DNA of 64,000 bases, from the NCBI RefSeq assembly GCF_040412425.1, contig NC_089766.1:13538508-13602507 (forward strand). Direction: 5' to 3'. Under the pieces are notes generated by a model. That model was given only the letters and a program-made list of their open reading frames with translations, was not told where the DNA came from and searched no databases. Source of the stretch: Macrobrachium rosenbergii. Lineage: Eukaryota > Arthropoda > Malacostraca > Decapoda > Palaemonidae. Below are positions 47,661 through 57,430 of the stretch, piece after piece (within the stretch, counting starts at the first letter, position 1; every line of letters begins with the position of its first letter). The position numbers and the translations under genes are program-made.

Positions 47661-47849
47661 GCAAATTATTCTGAAGCATGTTGGAATAGTTCCTAGTACC
47701 CCGACAGAGGGCAGGTAAGGGCGATCACCCGATATTCGGACTGGCGCTGCCGTGCTTTTGAAATTTTGCCGTGACGTCAAAGACTAAAGCTATATGTAAC
47801 TAACAGGTAAGTATGTGTTAAACATTATTTTAGAATAAAATGTCATATT
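47661..47849. repeat. DIRS-C right inverted terminal repeat
   Basis: Inverse of 41359-41524; the outer edge reads TAACAGGTAAGTATGTG. Confidence 0.9.
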
Positions 47850-48030
47850 CCTCCGCATGTCGTCTTTTAGGTGATCACATAACGGCTTTGAGTGAAGTTC
47901 TGCGCTGGGCTTGGTGTGTATGAGTAACCACATCCAGACACAAGGCAACTTGCTGAATTCTTCAGTAATGGAGAAGAGCTCAACACCAACAAACTCTCAA
48001 AGCCGACCCATTGTGAGATTCTGTAAGACA
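47850..48030 (-). pseudogene. hAT transposase, N-terminal part upstream of DIRS-C
   Basis: On the minus strand a polypyrimidine tract and CAG (TTTTTTGTCTTACAG, near 48030) precede sequence reading SASCLVSGCGYSY, then NFTQSRYVIT, and after a shift HLKDDMRRN. This is compatible with a degenerate BED-type zinc finger (C-x4-C..H) at the start of a hAT transposase. It joins the main part at 41358 when DIRS-C is removed. Confidence 0.5.
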
Positions 48031-48091
48031 AAAAAATAGCATATTAGATTTAAAACGAAAAAAATGTGCTCATGGCTTGCACACAAAAAAA

Positions 48092-48092
48092 T

Positions 48093-48133
<41 letters not shown>

Positions 48134-48153
48134 AAGCTTCTCTAGTGAGTACT

Positions 48154-48234
<81 letters not shown>
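48092..48234. repeat. (CT)n microsatellites in the hAT 5' region
   Basis: Two CT tracts (48092-48134 and 48154-48234) separated by AAGCTTCTCTAGTGAGTA. Leu-Ser and Arg-Glu open frames here are artefacts. Confidence 0.97.
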
Positions 48235-48237
<3 letters not shown>

Positions 48238-48589
48238 AGTATGCAAGCTTCTCCTAGTCTGCCTCCGGCAGCAGTCAGTCAGGCAGTCAGCAGGCCTCAG
48301 TGTCCTCACTGGCGTTAGTGTCCTGACCTGAGCTGATGCAGTGTGCAGACCAAGTACTGACTGATGAATGATGATGAAGGAGGGGTTAAAATGCGTTGTC
48401 ACGTGTGTCAAGGCTGGGTCAAGGGTAGCCGGTGGTAACTGGTAAGAGCTAGCTAGGCCAGAGCAGAGGTCAAAACGGTCGCGGTAAAAGGTATTACCAG
48501 TTACCAACTCATTAAAAAAGGAAAATGGACCTTCTCACCTGAGCGATAAGCCGATAAGTAGGTGGGGTCCCTGCCCAGCCTTTATGGTT

Positions 48590-48640
48590 ACACACCTGGT
48601 TGACTTGGCGGTGAGTCACCGCCAAGTCAACCAGGTGTGT
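48590..48640. repeat. Perfect 25-bp inverted repeat with 1-nt centre
   Basis: Arms 48590-48614 and 48616-48640, ending CGGTGA-G-TCACCG at the centre. It lies in the hAT subterminal region. It could be a fold-back transposase-binding site, a small insertion, or a transcription-blocking hairpin. Confidence 0.95.
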
Positions 48641-48862
48641 GACCCTGGCATTATTGGGATGGGGGGCTTGGCTGCTTGCGACACCTATCTGAATTTGGTA
48701 CGGAAATGACCACGATTAAGATTGAAAAAAAAATCGTACTTCGCATCTATGTCGAACTTGAAGGAAAATATCGCACCATAATATCGAACCGCATTTCCTT
48801 CTCCCCAAAAACCGCACTGTTCTGCATATATCGCATCGAACCGCATCGTACTACATGCCCTG

Positions 48863-49383
48863 CTCTGCAGTACGGAAATCTGTGCAGTTGGCTGCGATAA
48901 TTGGAGGTGACGGGTTTGAGACATGACGACGCAAGACGTTGATTTGCAGTTGTTGGACTGCCATTCCCAGCCGCTAACTGACGCGGACCTCAAGACCTGA
49001 CAAAATCAGCCAGTGAGGAAGAAAATGAACCACAGGAAGAGACCCAAGAAGTTGTTGAAGAAACAGGCTTAACATTAGAACGGCTTGCCAAGCTCTGCAA
49101 CCTAGCGAAGGAGCTGAAAGAATTGTCACAAGAATGGGACGAGGATATGGTTCGTTCTCTGCAGTTCTGCAACAAAATCGATGAAGACATGACTCCTACA
49201 GGATGCTCTTCGATCGAAAAAGAAGCAGCGGCAGCAACTTCCGATCACAATGTTCTTCCAGCCTGAAAAAAAGAGCCAGTTCCTCCTGATACTATGCCTT
49301 CGGAAGAAATTGAAGAAGTGTCCCAGGAAGAAGTTGAAGAGGTGTCCCAGGAAAAGACACATGATCAGTCTGAAGAGACGTAA
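48863..49383 (+). pseudogene. Tigger transposase, C-terminal part
   Basis: Continues the frame broken at 39193: one copy of the duplicated CTCTGCAG plus 48871 onward gives KSVQLAAIIGGDGFETMTTQ (one-base shift near 48920), then LLDCHSQPLTDADL, SASEEENEPQEETQEVVEET, GLTLERLAKLCNLAKELKEL, FCNKIDEDMTP and an FFQPEKK-type tail, ending at TAA 49381-49383. The acidic coiled tail followed by a Lys-rich terminus is typical of Tigger transposases. A 14-bp hairpin (GCTGCACAGTAGAA and its inverse, 49397-49448) follows in the 3' region. Confidence 0.88.
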
Positions 49384-49623
49384 ATACAATCATTGGCTGC
49401 ACAGTAGAAGACATCATCAGCTTCATCATCATCATTTCTACTGTGCAGCAAATTCATCGCCATCATCATTCAAGTTTTTCGTCAACTTCTTTCATGGTGG
49501 GTACAGTAACAATCTTTATTTCTTTATATACTTTAATATTCTAACATTTTAATATTAGTGCCTGTTTTAGATTAGGGTACTGTACATGCATTAAGTGTTC
49601 TGTACATTAAAGGGTGGTTTGTT

Positions 49624-49788
49624 CATGAAACTTACCCGTCAGATATATATATAGCTGTATTCTCCGAAGGTCCGACAGAATTTCAAATTTCGCGGCACAC
49701 GCAGTGGCCGGTCAGGTGGTTAGTACCCATTCCCGCCGCTGGGAGGCGGTATCAGAACCATTCCCATTTTCCATTCAGATTTTCTCTG
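49624..49788. repeat. DIRS-D left inverted terminal repeat
   Basis: Starts CATGAAACTTACCCGTCAGA; it includes GCGGCACACGCAGTGGCCGG, inverted at about 55935. Confidence 0.9.
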
Positions 49789-49945
49789 TCGCCGGTGTTG
49801 TCAACAACTGTTGTCTGCACCTCCGTCATAGGATTTGCTTTTTGTCACTGAGTATCTCATTGTCTTTTGGTATTTTGACTTTGGATCGGGTAGATCGGCA
49901 TACGCTTTTTTGACTTTTCTTTGGGTTTTGATTTAGATTAGCATT

Positions 49946-52303
49946 ATGTCTGGGTCTAGCTCTGCTAGTTACCGTGCGTGTGTGATGTCTGAATGTAAGG
50001 TGAGGTTGCCCGAAAGCTGCGGTTGACCCTCACACTATTTGTTCTAACTGTAGGAAGCATATATGCATGTTGAATGATAGGTGTGATGAATGTGCTTCTT
50101 TGTCTGAAAATGAATGGAGAGACGTATGATAAATATGTGAGGAAGTTGGAGCGTGATCGACTGAGGAGGTCTTCCTCCAGGAGTGCTTCTCTTCAGGAAG
50201 TGTTGATGTCGGCCCTAACTCCCCTGTACCTTTAGATCCTAACCCTGTGGTTTTGTCTCCTGCCCTGAGATCGTGCCAGTGGAGACTAATATGCTTTCGC
50301 TATGATGGAATCGATTCGTGCTTTAGAATCTAAAGTGTCAGCTCTCCAAGATAAGTGTTGTGTTGAAGTGACTAGTGCCCCCAGTGCAGTGGAGGGGCGT
50401 CAGATCGCCCCATCATGCCTCTAGGCCTGGACCTCTGCTGGACTCCCAGGACTCAGGGAGAGAGCATGTCGAAAGCCGAAGGAGGGTGACGGGGAACCCC
50501 ACCGGTCTGGCGTCCCCGGCAGGTCCTGAAGACGTTTCCCAGGCTGCCCAGGCTCGATCTCGTGTTCGGGTCCTGAAGGACTGCTTCTGGTCTTCTGACA
50601 CGTCCTCCCACGCAGGGGTTGGAACCGTCAGATAGACTCTCGCCCTCTTAAGAGAAGCTTTAGGGAGGAGGGCGCTTCACGTCCTCTCTCTCTACTCTGT
50701 GCTCCTCGCCAGAGTTTGTGGATGCGATCCCCAAAAGAAGTACCGGACGTCATCCCAAGAAGACGTTTTTGAGCGCCTAAGGCAAGAGCTCTCCCTCCTC
50801 AAGAGAAGAGGATTAGGGCCCCTCGTCCTTCTGCCTCTAGGTTCCGTGATTCTCCAGAGAGAGAGCGTCTCCAACGAGGACCCTTATTGCCTCCATGCAG
50901 CAGCAACTCTCCTCGATCATTGCAGAGAGAGTCCAGGTCCCGTCCTCGCCGGAAGGATGTTAGACTTCCAGTGAAGAGATCTAGGCGGTCTCCTTCTCCT
51001 GCTCCTCGTTCGTCACCTTCGTCTGCTTTCGCCTGCTTGCCGTGGAAGGAACCCTTTCTCTCGTCCCCAGAGGGTGTTGGGGAGGATCGTCTTGACGTCA
51101 CCCCAGGGCGCCCTCCTCCCTTCTCTTCTAGACGTCATGTTCTCCATTTTGTTGATGACGCCGCCAGCTCGCCAGGCTTATGACGTTCGGGACATGCTGC
51201 CAGACGCCAGACGTGACCTCGGCTGGGCGCTCAAAGCTCGCCATGCTGCCAGACGTGACGCCTTCATGGACGGCGTTTGACTCCCTTCAAGACGCTCCAC
51301 CTGCCGTTGCTGTCGGCTCGTGTGGTTCCTGGTTCTCCAGCTGCTTTGCACGCCAGTTCCTCTTCCAAGCAGAGGTCCCTGCGGCGTGTTTCCTCTCCAA
51401 CTTCTCTCTGCTCTTCCCGCCCGATGTTGGAGATAGACTCAGGGTCTCGGAGTCTGAAGATGAGTTGAAGGATCAGTCCTCGTCGTGCGGACTACCAGAT
51501 CCTCGCCAAGCTGTTGAAGGAATTGTTTCCTGACAAGTTTCTGCCGGCAGTTCCTCTCTCCCCTCCTTCTCAACTGACTTCTTCTAAGTCTAGGAAAGCT
51601 CCGGGATTCCTGAAAATGACTAAATCGCTCTCCACTAAGCGGGCCTTCAAGAAAGTCCATTTGTGGATGGACTCCAAAAGGCTCAAGGGAAAGTCTTCTT
51701 TATGGCATCCCTTCCCCCTTCAAGACTCTCGGGAAAAAGCGGCGATGTGGTATGAGACCGGAGAAGACTTAGGCTTACGTCTTCCTTCCTCATCTAAGGG
51801 AGACTTACTCTTTTCGTTGATTCGAGTAGGAGGGCTCATCTGTCGACGGCCAAGATTCCCTGGACTCTTACGGAGATGGACCATCTTTGAAGGGCCTTTT
51901 CAAGACGTTAGAAGTCTTCAACTTCCTTGACTGGTGTCTTGGAGCTTTGGACATTAAGTCTCGGAGTCAGGACTCGATCTCCTTGTCGGACCTTTTGAGC
52001 GTCTTGTCTTGTATGGACAAGGCGGTCCGAGATGGTTCTGACGAATTGGCCTCGCACTTTGCAACAGGAGTGCTCAAGAAGAGGTCTCTATTCTGCGGTT
52101 TCACCCGAAGTCCGTCTCCTTGGCACAGAAAGGAGAACTGTTGTTTGCTCCCCTTTCAATCATCTTTTCCCGGCTTCGTTGGTAAAGGACATCGCTGCAA
52201 GCTTGCAAGAGAAGACCACACAGGACCTGTTGGCTCAGTCATCGAGCGCCCTGCGGTTCCTGTGACCTCGAAAACGTCAAACCGCAACTTTCTCCCAAGA
52301 TGA
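49946..52303 (+). pseudogene. DIRS-D gag-like ORF, heavily frameshifted
   Basis: The ATG at 49946 gives MSGSSSASYRACVMSECKVR. One shift later come DPHTICSNCRKHICMLNDRC and DECASLSENEW, the same Cys motif as in the other copies. The conserved second half appears as MTKSLSTKRAFKKVHLWMDS (51615-51675), YETGEDLGLRLPSSSKGD, LEVFNFLDWCLGALD (51910-51955) and LSCMDKAVRDGSDELASHFA (52005-52065). A shift occurs on average every 150-250 bases. Minus-strand open frames in this stretch are shadows. Confidence 0.65.
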
Positions 52304-52479
52304 AGAAGCCCTTTTTCGTGCGGAGCATCCTCGAATCCTTCTTCTCGAGGAAAGAACCTCTCGAGAGGTAAAGCCCTTGCTAGAGGTAGGGGCAAGAAGT
52401 GATGTGATTCTCCTCCAGATACCCCACCAACCAGGCTTCTTGCTTTTCCGAGTCTGGAAAGTGAGAGGGCAGACAGTTG

Positions 52480-54350
52480 GTCCCTTTCGGTTTTAGAGAA
52501 AGGATACAAGATCCCTTTCCTTTCTCCCCTCCCTTAAGCCTTTTGCCCTTGGACTTCTCTCCGTCTGCGGTCCAGGAAAACAAGAGATCCTATACGACCT
52601 GCTGCAGCAAATGCTCGTCAAGAGAGCAATAGAACAGGTCTTAGACCTGAATTCCCCGGCTTCTACAACAGGCTGTTCCTGGTCCCAAAGCAGTCGGGAA
52701 GTTGGAGACCTGTGCTGGATGTCAGCAGCCTGAACCGCTTGTCGGAAAGAAACTTTCAAGATGGAAACGGCGCAGTCTGTTCTAGGAGCCCTTAAGACCT
52801 GGGGATTGGATGGTATCCTCGACCTTCAAGACGCGTATCTTCCACGTGCCCGATACATCCTCAGTCAAGGAAGTTCTGAGGTTGTCTTGAGGGGAAAGGT
52901 GTATCAATTCAGAGCTCTTTGCTTTGGCCTGTCCACAGCTCCCATGATTTTCACCGTCATCATGCGGAATGTGCTAGCAAGGTGGCTGCATCTGGCAGGC
53001 GTACGTGTGTCGCTCTACTTGGACGACTGGCTGATTCGGCGTCATCGAGGAGAGGTGTCTGGAGGATCTTCAAGCAACTTTAAACCTGACGAAGGAACCC
53101 TCGGCCTGCTGGTCAACTTCGAAAAGTCACACCTGACCCCAACGCAGTCCATCGTGTATCTGGGGATTCAGATGGACTCAGTGGCTTTTCGGGCTTTTCC
53201 GTCCCCGGAACGTCAACAGCTGTGCTACGAAAAAGTCCTGGCCTTCCTAGGGAAAGAAACCTGTTCGGTGAGGGAGTGGATGAGTCTGCTGGGGACCATT
53301 TCCTCACTGGAAAAGTTTGTTTTCCTAGGGAGACTACATCTCAGGCCTCTTCAGTTCTTCCTGCAAGACAACTGGGAAGACAAGGAAAATCTCGAGTTGT
53401 CTCTCAAACTTTCCTCGAAGTGAAGGAGCATCTCAGGTGGTGGTTGGATCCTCGAGGCTTTCAGAGGGCGTGTCTCTCAGCCTTCCGAACCCCGACCTAG
53501 TGTTGTTCTCCGACGCGTCAATGTCGGGGTGGGGAGCAACACTGGGCAAGAGAGAAGTGTCAGGCATCTGGAGAGGGGAACAGGTGGCCTGGCATATCAA
53601 TATGAAGGAATTAGGGGCGATTTTTCTGGCCCTTCGATTCTTCAAGATCAAGTGTCCGTCGCACAGTCCAGGTGAACGCGGACAATACCACTGCTCTATC
53701 TTACCTGAAAAACAGGGAGGCACTCATTCGTTCCCTGTTCGTTCTTGCGAAAGAGATCCTGTTGTGGGCGAGTTCCAGGAACGTTACGATCTTGACGAGG
53801 TTTGTTGCAGGCGTTCAGAACGTGAGAGCGGACCTGCTAAGTCGTCGCCATCAACTGCTCCCGACAGAGTGGACTCTGAACCAGGAGGTGTGCCAAAACT
53901 GTGGGGTTTATGGGGTCGTCCCTTAGTGGACCTGTTTGCAACGATCAAAGAACAACAGGCTTCCGCTTTACTGCTCTCCTGTCCTGGATCCAGGAGCAGT
54001 GTCAATAGACGCCCTTCTTTGGGACTGGTCTCGTCTGGACCTTTACGCTTTCCCTCCCTTCAAGATCCTGGGAGAAGTGGTCAGGAAGTTAGCGTCGTCG
54101 CAAGATACGAGGATGACTCTGATCGCCCGTATTGGCCTTACAAGGAGTGGTTTCCGGAGGTAATGTCGCTGCTGGTAGACTTTCCAAGGGTGTTACCTCT
54201 TCGTCCAGATCTACTCAGACAGCCCCACTTCAACGATACCATCAAAACCTCTCCGCTCTGGTCTGACTGCGTTCAGACTATCGAAATGCTGGCGAGAGCG
54301 AGAGGTTTTTCAAGCAGGTGGCAAGAGCGATCGCGAGCCAGAAGAACATC
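52480..54350 (+). pseudogene. DIRS-D RT, RNase H, methyltransferase-like ORF
   Basis: RT: frames around 52690-52760 give SWRPVLDVSSLNR-type sequence. Frame 52761-53423 (220 codons) has YQFRALCFGLSTAPMIFTVI and the catalytic LYLDDWLIRR with YLDDW at 53016-53030. RNase H: LVLFSDASMSGWGATLGKRE and HINMKELGAIFLAL (53500-53635), then VQNVRADLLSRRHQLLPTEW (53813-53872). Methyltransferase-like: DLYAFPPFKILGEVVRKLAS (54035-54095) and a TLIA..W..FP-like block near 54115-54160. Multiple shifts make it inactive. Confidence 0.82.
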
Positions 54351-55340
54351 CTCGATCGCAGTTTATCAATCGAAGTGGGCATTTTCGACAGTGGTGTACT
54401 TCGAAGAGGGCATTTCCTCTTCCTCGACCACTGTGAGCCAGATTGCAGACTTCCTTCTTTTCCTTAGGAAGTTCCGAAGCTGGCAGTCTCTACTATTAAG
54501 GGTATAAGAGTATGTTGTCGGCGGTCTTTTCGACACAGAGGATTAGATATCGCCAACAATACGGACCTCCATGACCTCATTAGGTCGTTCGAAACACGAC
54601 TAAGGTGCCTCAGTTTTTAGTTCCATCTTGGAACTTGGACGTGGTTCTTAAGTTCCTGATGCAAAGCCCTTTTGAACCCCTTCATGCTGCTTCTTTGAGG
54701 AACTTAACAAAGAAGACTTTATTTTTAGTGGCTCTCAACTACTGCAAAGAGAATCAGTGAGATTCATGCGATATCTAAGTCAGTTGGTTTTAAAGGAGAC
54801 GATGCAGTGTGTTCTCTCCAACCCCTTTTCTTGCCAAGAATGAGAACCCGTCTCACCCCTGGCCCAAGTCCTTTGAATTGAAAGGTTTGGCGGGTATTCT
54901 GGGCCAGGAACCAGAAAGATTGCTTTGCCCTGTTCGGGCTCTTAAATTCTACTTGAACAAGACTAAAGAGTCGAGAGGTCTTGCAGATAGGTTATGGTGC
55001 TCGGTGAGAAGACCTGACGTCCCCATGTCAAAGAATGCGCTGGCTTTCTTCTTGAGGTCCACCATTCAAGAAGCGCATAAGAGTTGTCAGGAGAGTGACT
55101 TGAACTTTTGAAAGTTAAAGCGCATGAGGTTCGGGCTGTTGCAAACGTCAGTAGCCTTTCAAAAGAACATGGCTCTGAAGCGATATTATGAATGCCACCT
55201 TTTGGAGAAGTCATTCTGTGTTAGCCTCTCATTACCTAAAGGACGTAAGAACAGTGTATGAGTCTTGCTGTTCATTGGGACCTTACGTTTCGGCTGGTAC
55301 GATCTTGGGAGAAGGAGGCAGTACCCATCCTATCCTTTAA
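54340..55340 (+). pseudogene. DIRS-D tyrosine recombinase, frameshifted
   Basis: Starts ARRTSSIAVYQSKW (54330-54375), then SQIADFLLFLRK. The first catalytic region TTAKRISEIHAISKSVGF is at about 54738-54790. FLAKNENPSHPWPKSFELKG and LLCPVRALKFYLNKT fall in the 100-codon frame 54809-55111. The H-x-x-R region reads KAHEVRAVA near 55118-55145. The C-terminal Tyr region (SHYLKD) is near 55230. It ends GPYVSAGTILGEGGSTHPIL at TAA 55338-55340. About five shifts, all single-base. Confidence 0.82.
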
Positions 55341-55729
55341 TGTATGGTTAGGAATAGTTTTTTAAAATTTTTGGTTGTGTTTTTATGGTTGTGGGTAGAC
55401 TGTGGGGGCAGTCTTCCCTTTCCTTAGTTTTTAACTAGTCACGATGTTTGGTAGGTCAGGTGGTTATTTTTTGTCTCTTTGCTTCCTTCTTGAGGGCTAT
55501 GATCTGGGCACATAGTGGTCACGTCCCCGTTGACAGATCATCTGGAACTCTCCAACCATATAGGTCTCTACCTCGTTGGAAACTCCAGTAAAGCAGACGC
55601 AGACTTGGGTGACAGTAATCACGAAGTCAGCTATGCTAAAAGGTAAGGAACCAAGATGTGTAATCATCTACATTGTTTTGTTTCTCAATCCTATGCTGTC
55701 TCTGCCCACCTCCAATGGTGCGATTCAGC

Positions 55730-55815
55730 TATATATATATCTGACAGGTAAGTTTCATGAACAAAATGATATTTTAATGATAAAATAAGGTTTGTTCATA
55801 CTTACCTGGCAGATA
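55730..55815. repeat. DIRS-D internal complementary region
   Basis: The minus strand joins CCAGGTAAGTATGAACAAAC (right end) to GTTCATGAAACTTACCTGTC (left end), giving the circle-junction copy. Confidence 0.85.
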
Positions 55816-55861
55816 TATATTCATAGTGCCCACCCACCTCCCCTCAGGAGACAACGGCACT

Positions 55862-56059
55862 ATGAAAATCTGAATGGAAAATGGGAATGGTTCCTGATAC
55901 CGCCTCCCAGCGGCGGGAATGGGTACTAACCACCTGACCGGCCACTGCGTGTGCCGCGAAATTTGAAATTCTGTCGGACCTTCGGAGAATACAGCTATAT
56001 ATATATCTGCCAGGTAAGTATGAACAAACCTTATTTTATCATTAAAATATCATTTTGTT
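55862..56059. repeat. DIRS-D right inverted terminal repeat
   Basis: Inverse of 49624-49788; the outer edge reads CTGCCAGGTAAGTATGAAC. Confidence 0.9.
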
Positions 56060-56399
56060 AACAGTACATACTGGAGGGCTTTATTGTAACTTCCAACTCT
56101 ATCGTGGTGAGTAAAATACTGTACAATTGTGACAGTGCACACCATAACAATCTTTCTATTTTTTTATGTTCACTTACTGTTTTATTGCTTATCATTTGTG
56201 CCTGTGTACTGTATGTGGTATTGTAGATATCTGTACATTACTGTAAAGGGAGGTTTGTTAACAGTACTATGTAAAGGGAGGTTTTAAAAGTCTGAATACA
56301 TGTTAAACAAATACTGTAAATATGGTGTCCCTACTCTCTCTTTTCAGCTATCGCGGCCAGTTCTGGAACCTATCTACCGCGATAAACGAGGGTTCACTG

Positions 56400-57430
56400 T
56401 ACCAGGGAAAGTGGTCCGTCTTCTGTGGTTGGTGTCGTCGAAGGGGTATCTCTCCAGTTGGAGCTACTGTTCAGCAGGTCGCGGACTTCCTCGTCTTCCT
56501 TCGCCGAGAGCTTCTCTCCGTTTCAGCTGTGAAAGGCTACCCTCCAGCACTCGAACCTTGTCTTACGGCTGAAAGGAGTAGACATCTCCTCCCCTTTGAG
56601 ATTTCTCTACTCATGAGAAGCTTCAGCGGTCTCGCCCACCCAGGGATCTCAGGCCCCTGGTGGATGTGACTCTCGTCCAAAGGAGCCTGACTTGTGTACC
56701 ATTAAATTTTTACGAAAAAGACAGGGATCTGACCCTCAAGACCATTTTTGCTAGCCCTGGCATTGGCGAAGATGAGTTGGCGAAAGCTTCACGGACTTTC
56801 CTTTGATGTTAAACACTTCAGGGGATGGGGATCAATTACACTCTTTTCGTCCCGGATTTTCGTAGCGAAGACTCAGAACCCTTCGGTCCCTGACCTTGCG
56901 GTTCGAGTCCTTCACGATCCTCCTAGAGGATTTTGTAGGTAATGAACCAGACGAGATGCTACTGTGTCCTGTTAGAGTGGTGCGGCGCTATCTGAAGAGA
57001 ACTCGGCGCCTCGGCCTGAGTGTTTTACTCTTCGTTAGACACTGGCTCGACCAAGAAAGAAGTGTCCAAGAACACCATCTCTCTTTGACTTCGTGAGATG
57101 ATAAGGAGAGCATACTCTGCTGCAGGAGAAGACGACACCGGTACGCTTCGTCCGAGAGCTCACGAGTTCCGCAGCATTGGTCCGTCCCTCTCATTCTGGA
57201 AGAATATGTCAGTGTCACAGGTGCTGAAGGCGGGTGTGTGGTCCCAGCAGACTACCTTCACCTCCTTATACCTCCTGGATGTTGCACACAAGTCCTTGGA
57301 CACTTTTTTCCTTGGGTCCTGTGGTGGCTGCTCAACAAGGTGTGTAGCTTCTGCTCCTCTAACAGGACAGGTTGCATCTCGCCTATGTTGTCATGCGGTT
57401 GTGATTGGGAGATTGAGTGTGGAGTGACTG
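56400..57430 (+). pseudogene. DIRS-B recombinase, main part after Tigger
   Basis: From the second TA copy the frame reads QGKWSVFCGWCRRRGISPVG, then QQVADFLVFLRRELLSVSAV (to 56669), continuing the linker left at 37014. Further pieces appear in other frames: LALAKMS-HGLSFDVKHFRGW near 56745-56830 (first catalytic region, with Lys/Met where Arg is expected), VAKTQNPSVP, EMLLCPVRVVRRYLKRTRRL (56955-57015), then HEFRSIGPSLSFWKNMSVSQ (H-x-x-R, 57160-57220) and FTSLYLLDVAHKSLDTFF (Tyr region, near 57265). Many shifts; dead. Confidence 0.8.

Larger units (their letters stand above)
41359..47849 (+). mobile_element. DIRS-C tyrosine-recombinase retrotransposon
   Basis: Inverted terminal repeats (41359-41524 and 47661-47849), circle-junction copy (about 47555-47635) and three coding modules in DIRS order. 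It interrupts the hAT transposase gene: the left flank ends GAGTTTCTTATT and the right flank starts ATTCCTCCGCATG, with ATT shared, and the hAT reading resumes across it. All modules are on the plus strand. It has fewer lesions than DIRS-B and DIRS-D, and its gag and recombinase frames are long. Confidence 0.9.
39194..48862 (-). mobile_element. hAT DNA transposon containing DIRS-C
   Basis: The ends are CAGGGCATGTAGTACGA (39194-39210) and its inverse TCGTACTACATGCCCTG (48846-48862), the CAGGG type of hAT terminus. The 8-base duplication CTCTGCAG lies immediately outside (39186-39193 and 48863-48870); it fits the nTnTnnAn hAT target preference. The transposase reads on the minus strand. DIRS-C (41359-47849) is inserted in its 5' part, leaving about 3.2 kb of hAT. 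Confidence 0.93.
49624..56059 (+). mobile_element. DIRS-D tyrosine-recombinase retrotransposon
   Basis: Terminal inverted repeats (49624-49788 and 55862-56059), a circle-junction copy (about 55730-55815) and DIRS gene order. It is inserted in the Tigger 3' region: the left flank is AAAGGGTGGTTTGTT and the right flank AACAGTACATACTGG. The joined sequence matches a second, uninterrupted Tigger segment at about 56251-56274 (AAAGGGAGGTTTGTTAACAG). Only GTT is ambiguous at the junction, so there was no target duplication. Coding modules carry many single-base shifts. Confidence 0.92.
37015..56399 (+). mobile_element. Tigger/pogo-type DNA transposon with nested insertions
   Basis: Terminal inverted repeats CAGTGAACCCTCG (37015-37027) and CGAGGGTTCACTG (56387-56399) are flanked by a TA duplication (37013-37014 and 56400-56401), as in the Tc1/mariner-pogo superfamily. 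The transposase is a Tigger (CENP-B-like) type, plus strand, split into 37818-39193 and 48863-49383 by the hAT insertion. DIRS-D lies in the 3' region. Removing the insertions leaves roughly 3.3 kb, a plausible Tigger length. The 5' and 3' noncoding parts (37028-37817 and 56060-56386) contain no other genes. Confidence 0.9.

Noticed and set aside
48064..48507. Leu-Ser and Arg-Glu repeat frames on both strands
   Set aside because: Dinucleotide (CT)n translation, not proteins.
49250..49552. 100-codon frame after the Tigger C-terminus
   Set aside because: Lys/Arg- and His-rich product of a shifted frame over the Tigger tail and its 3' region; not a separate gene.
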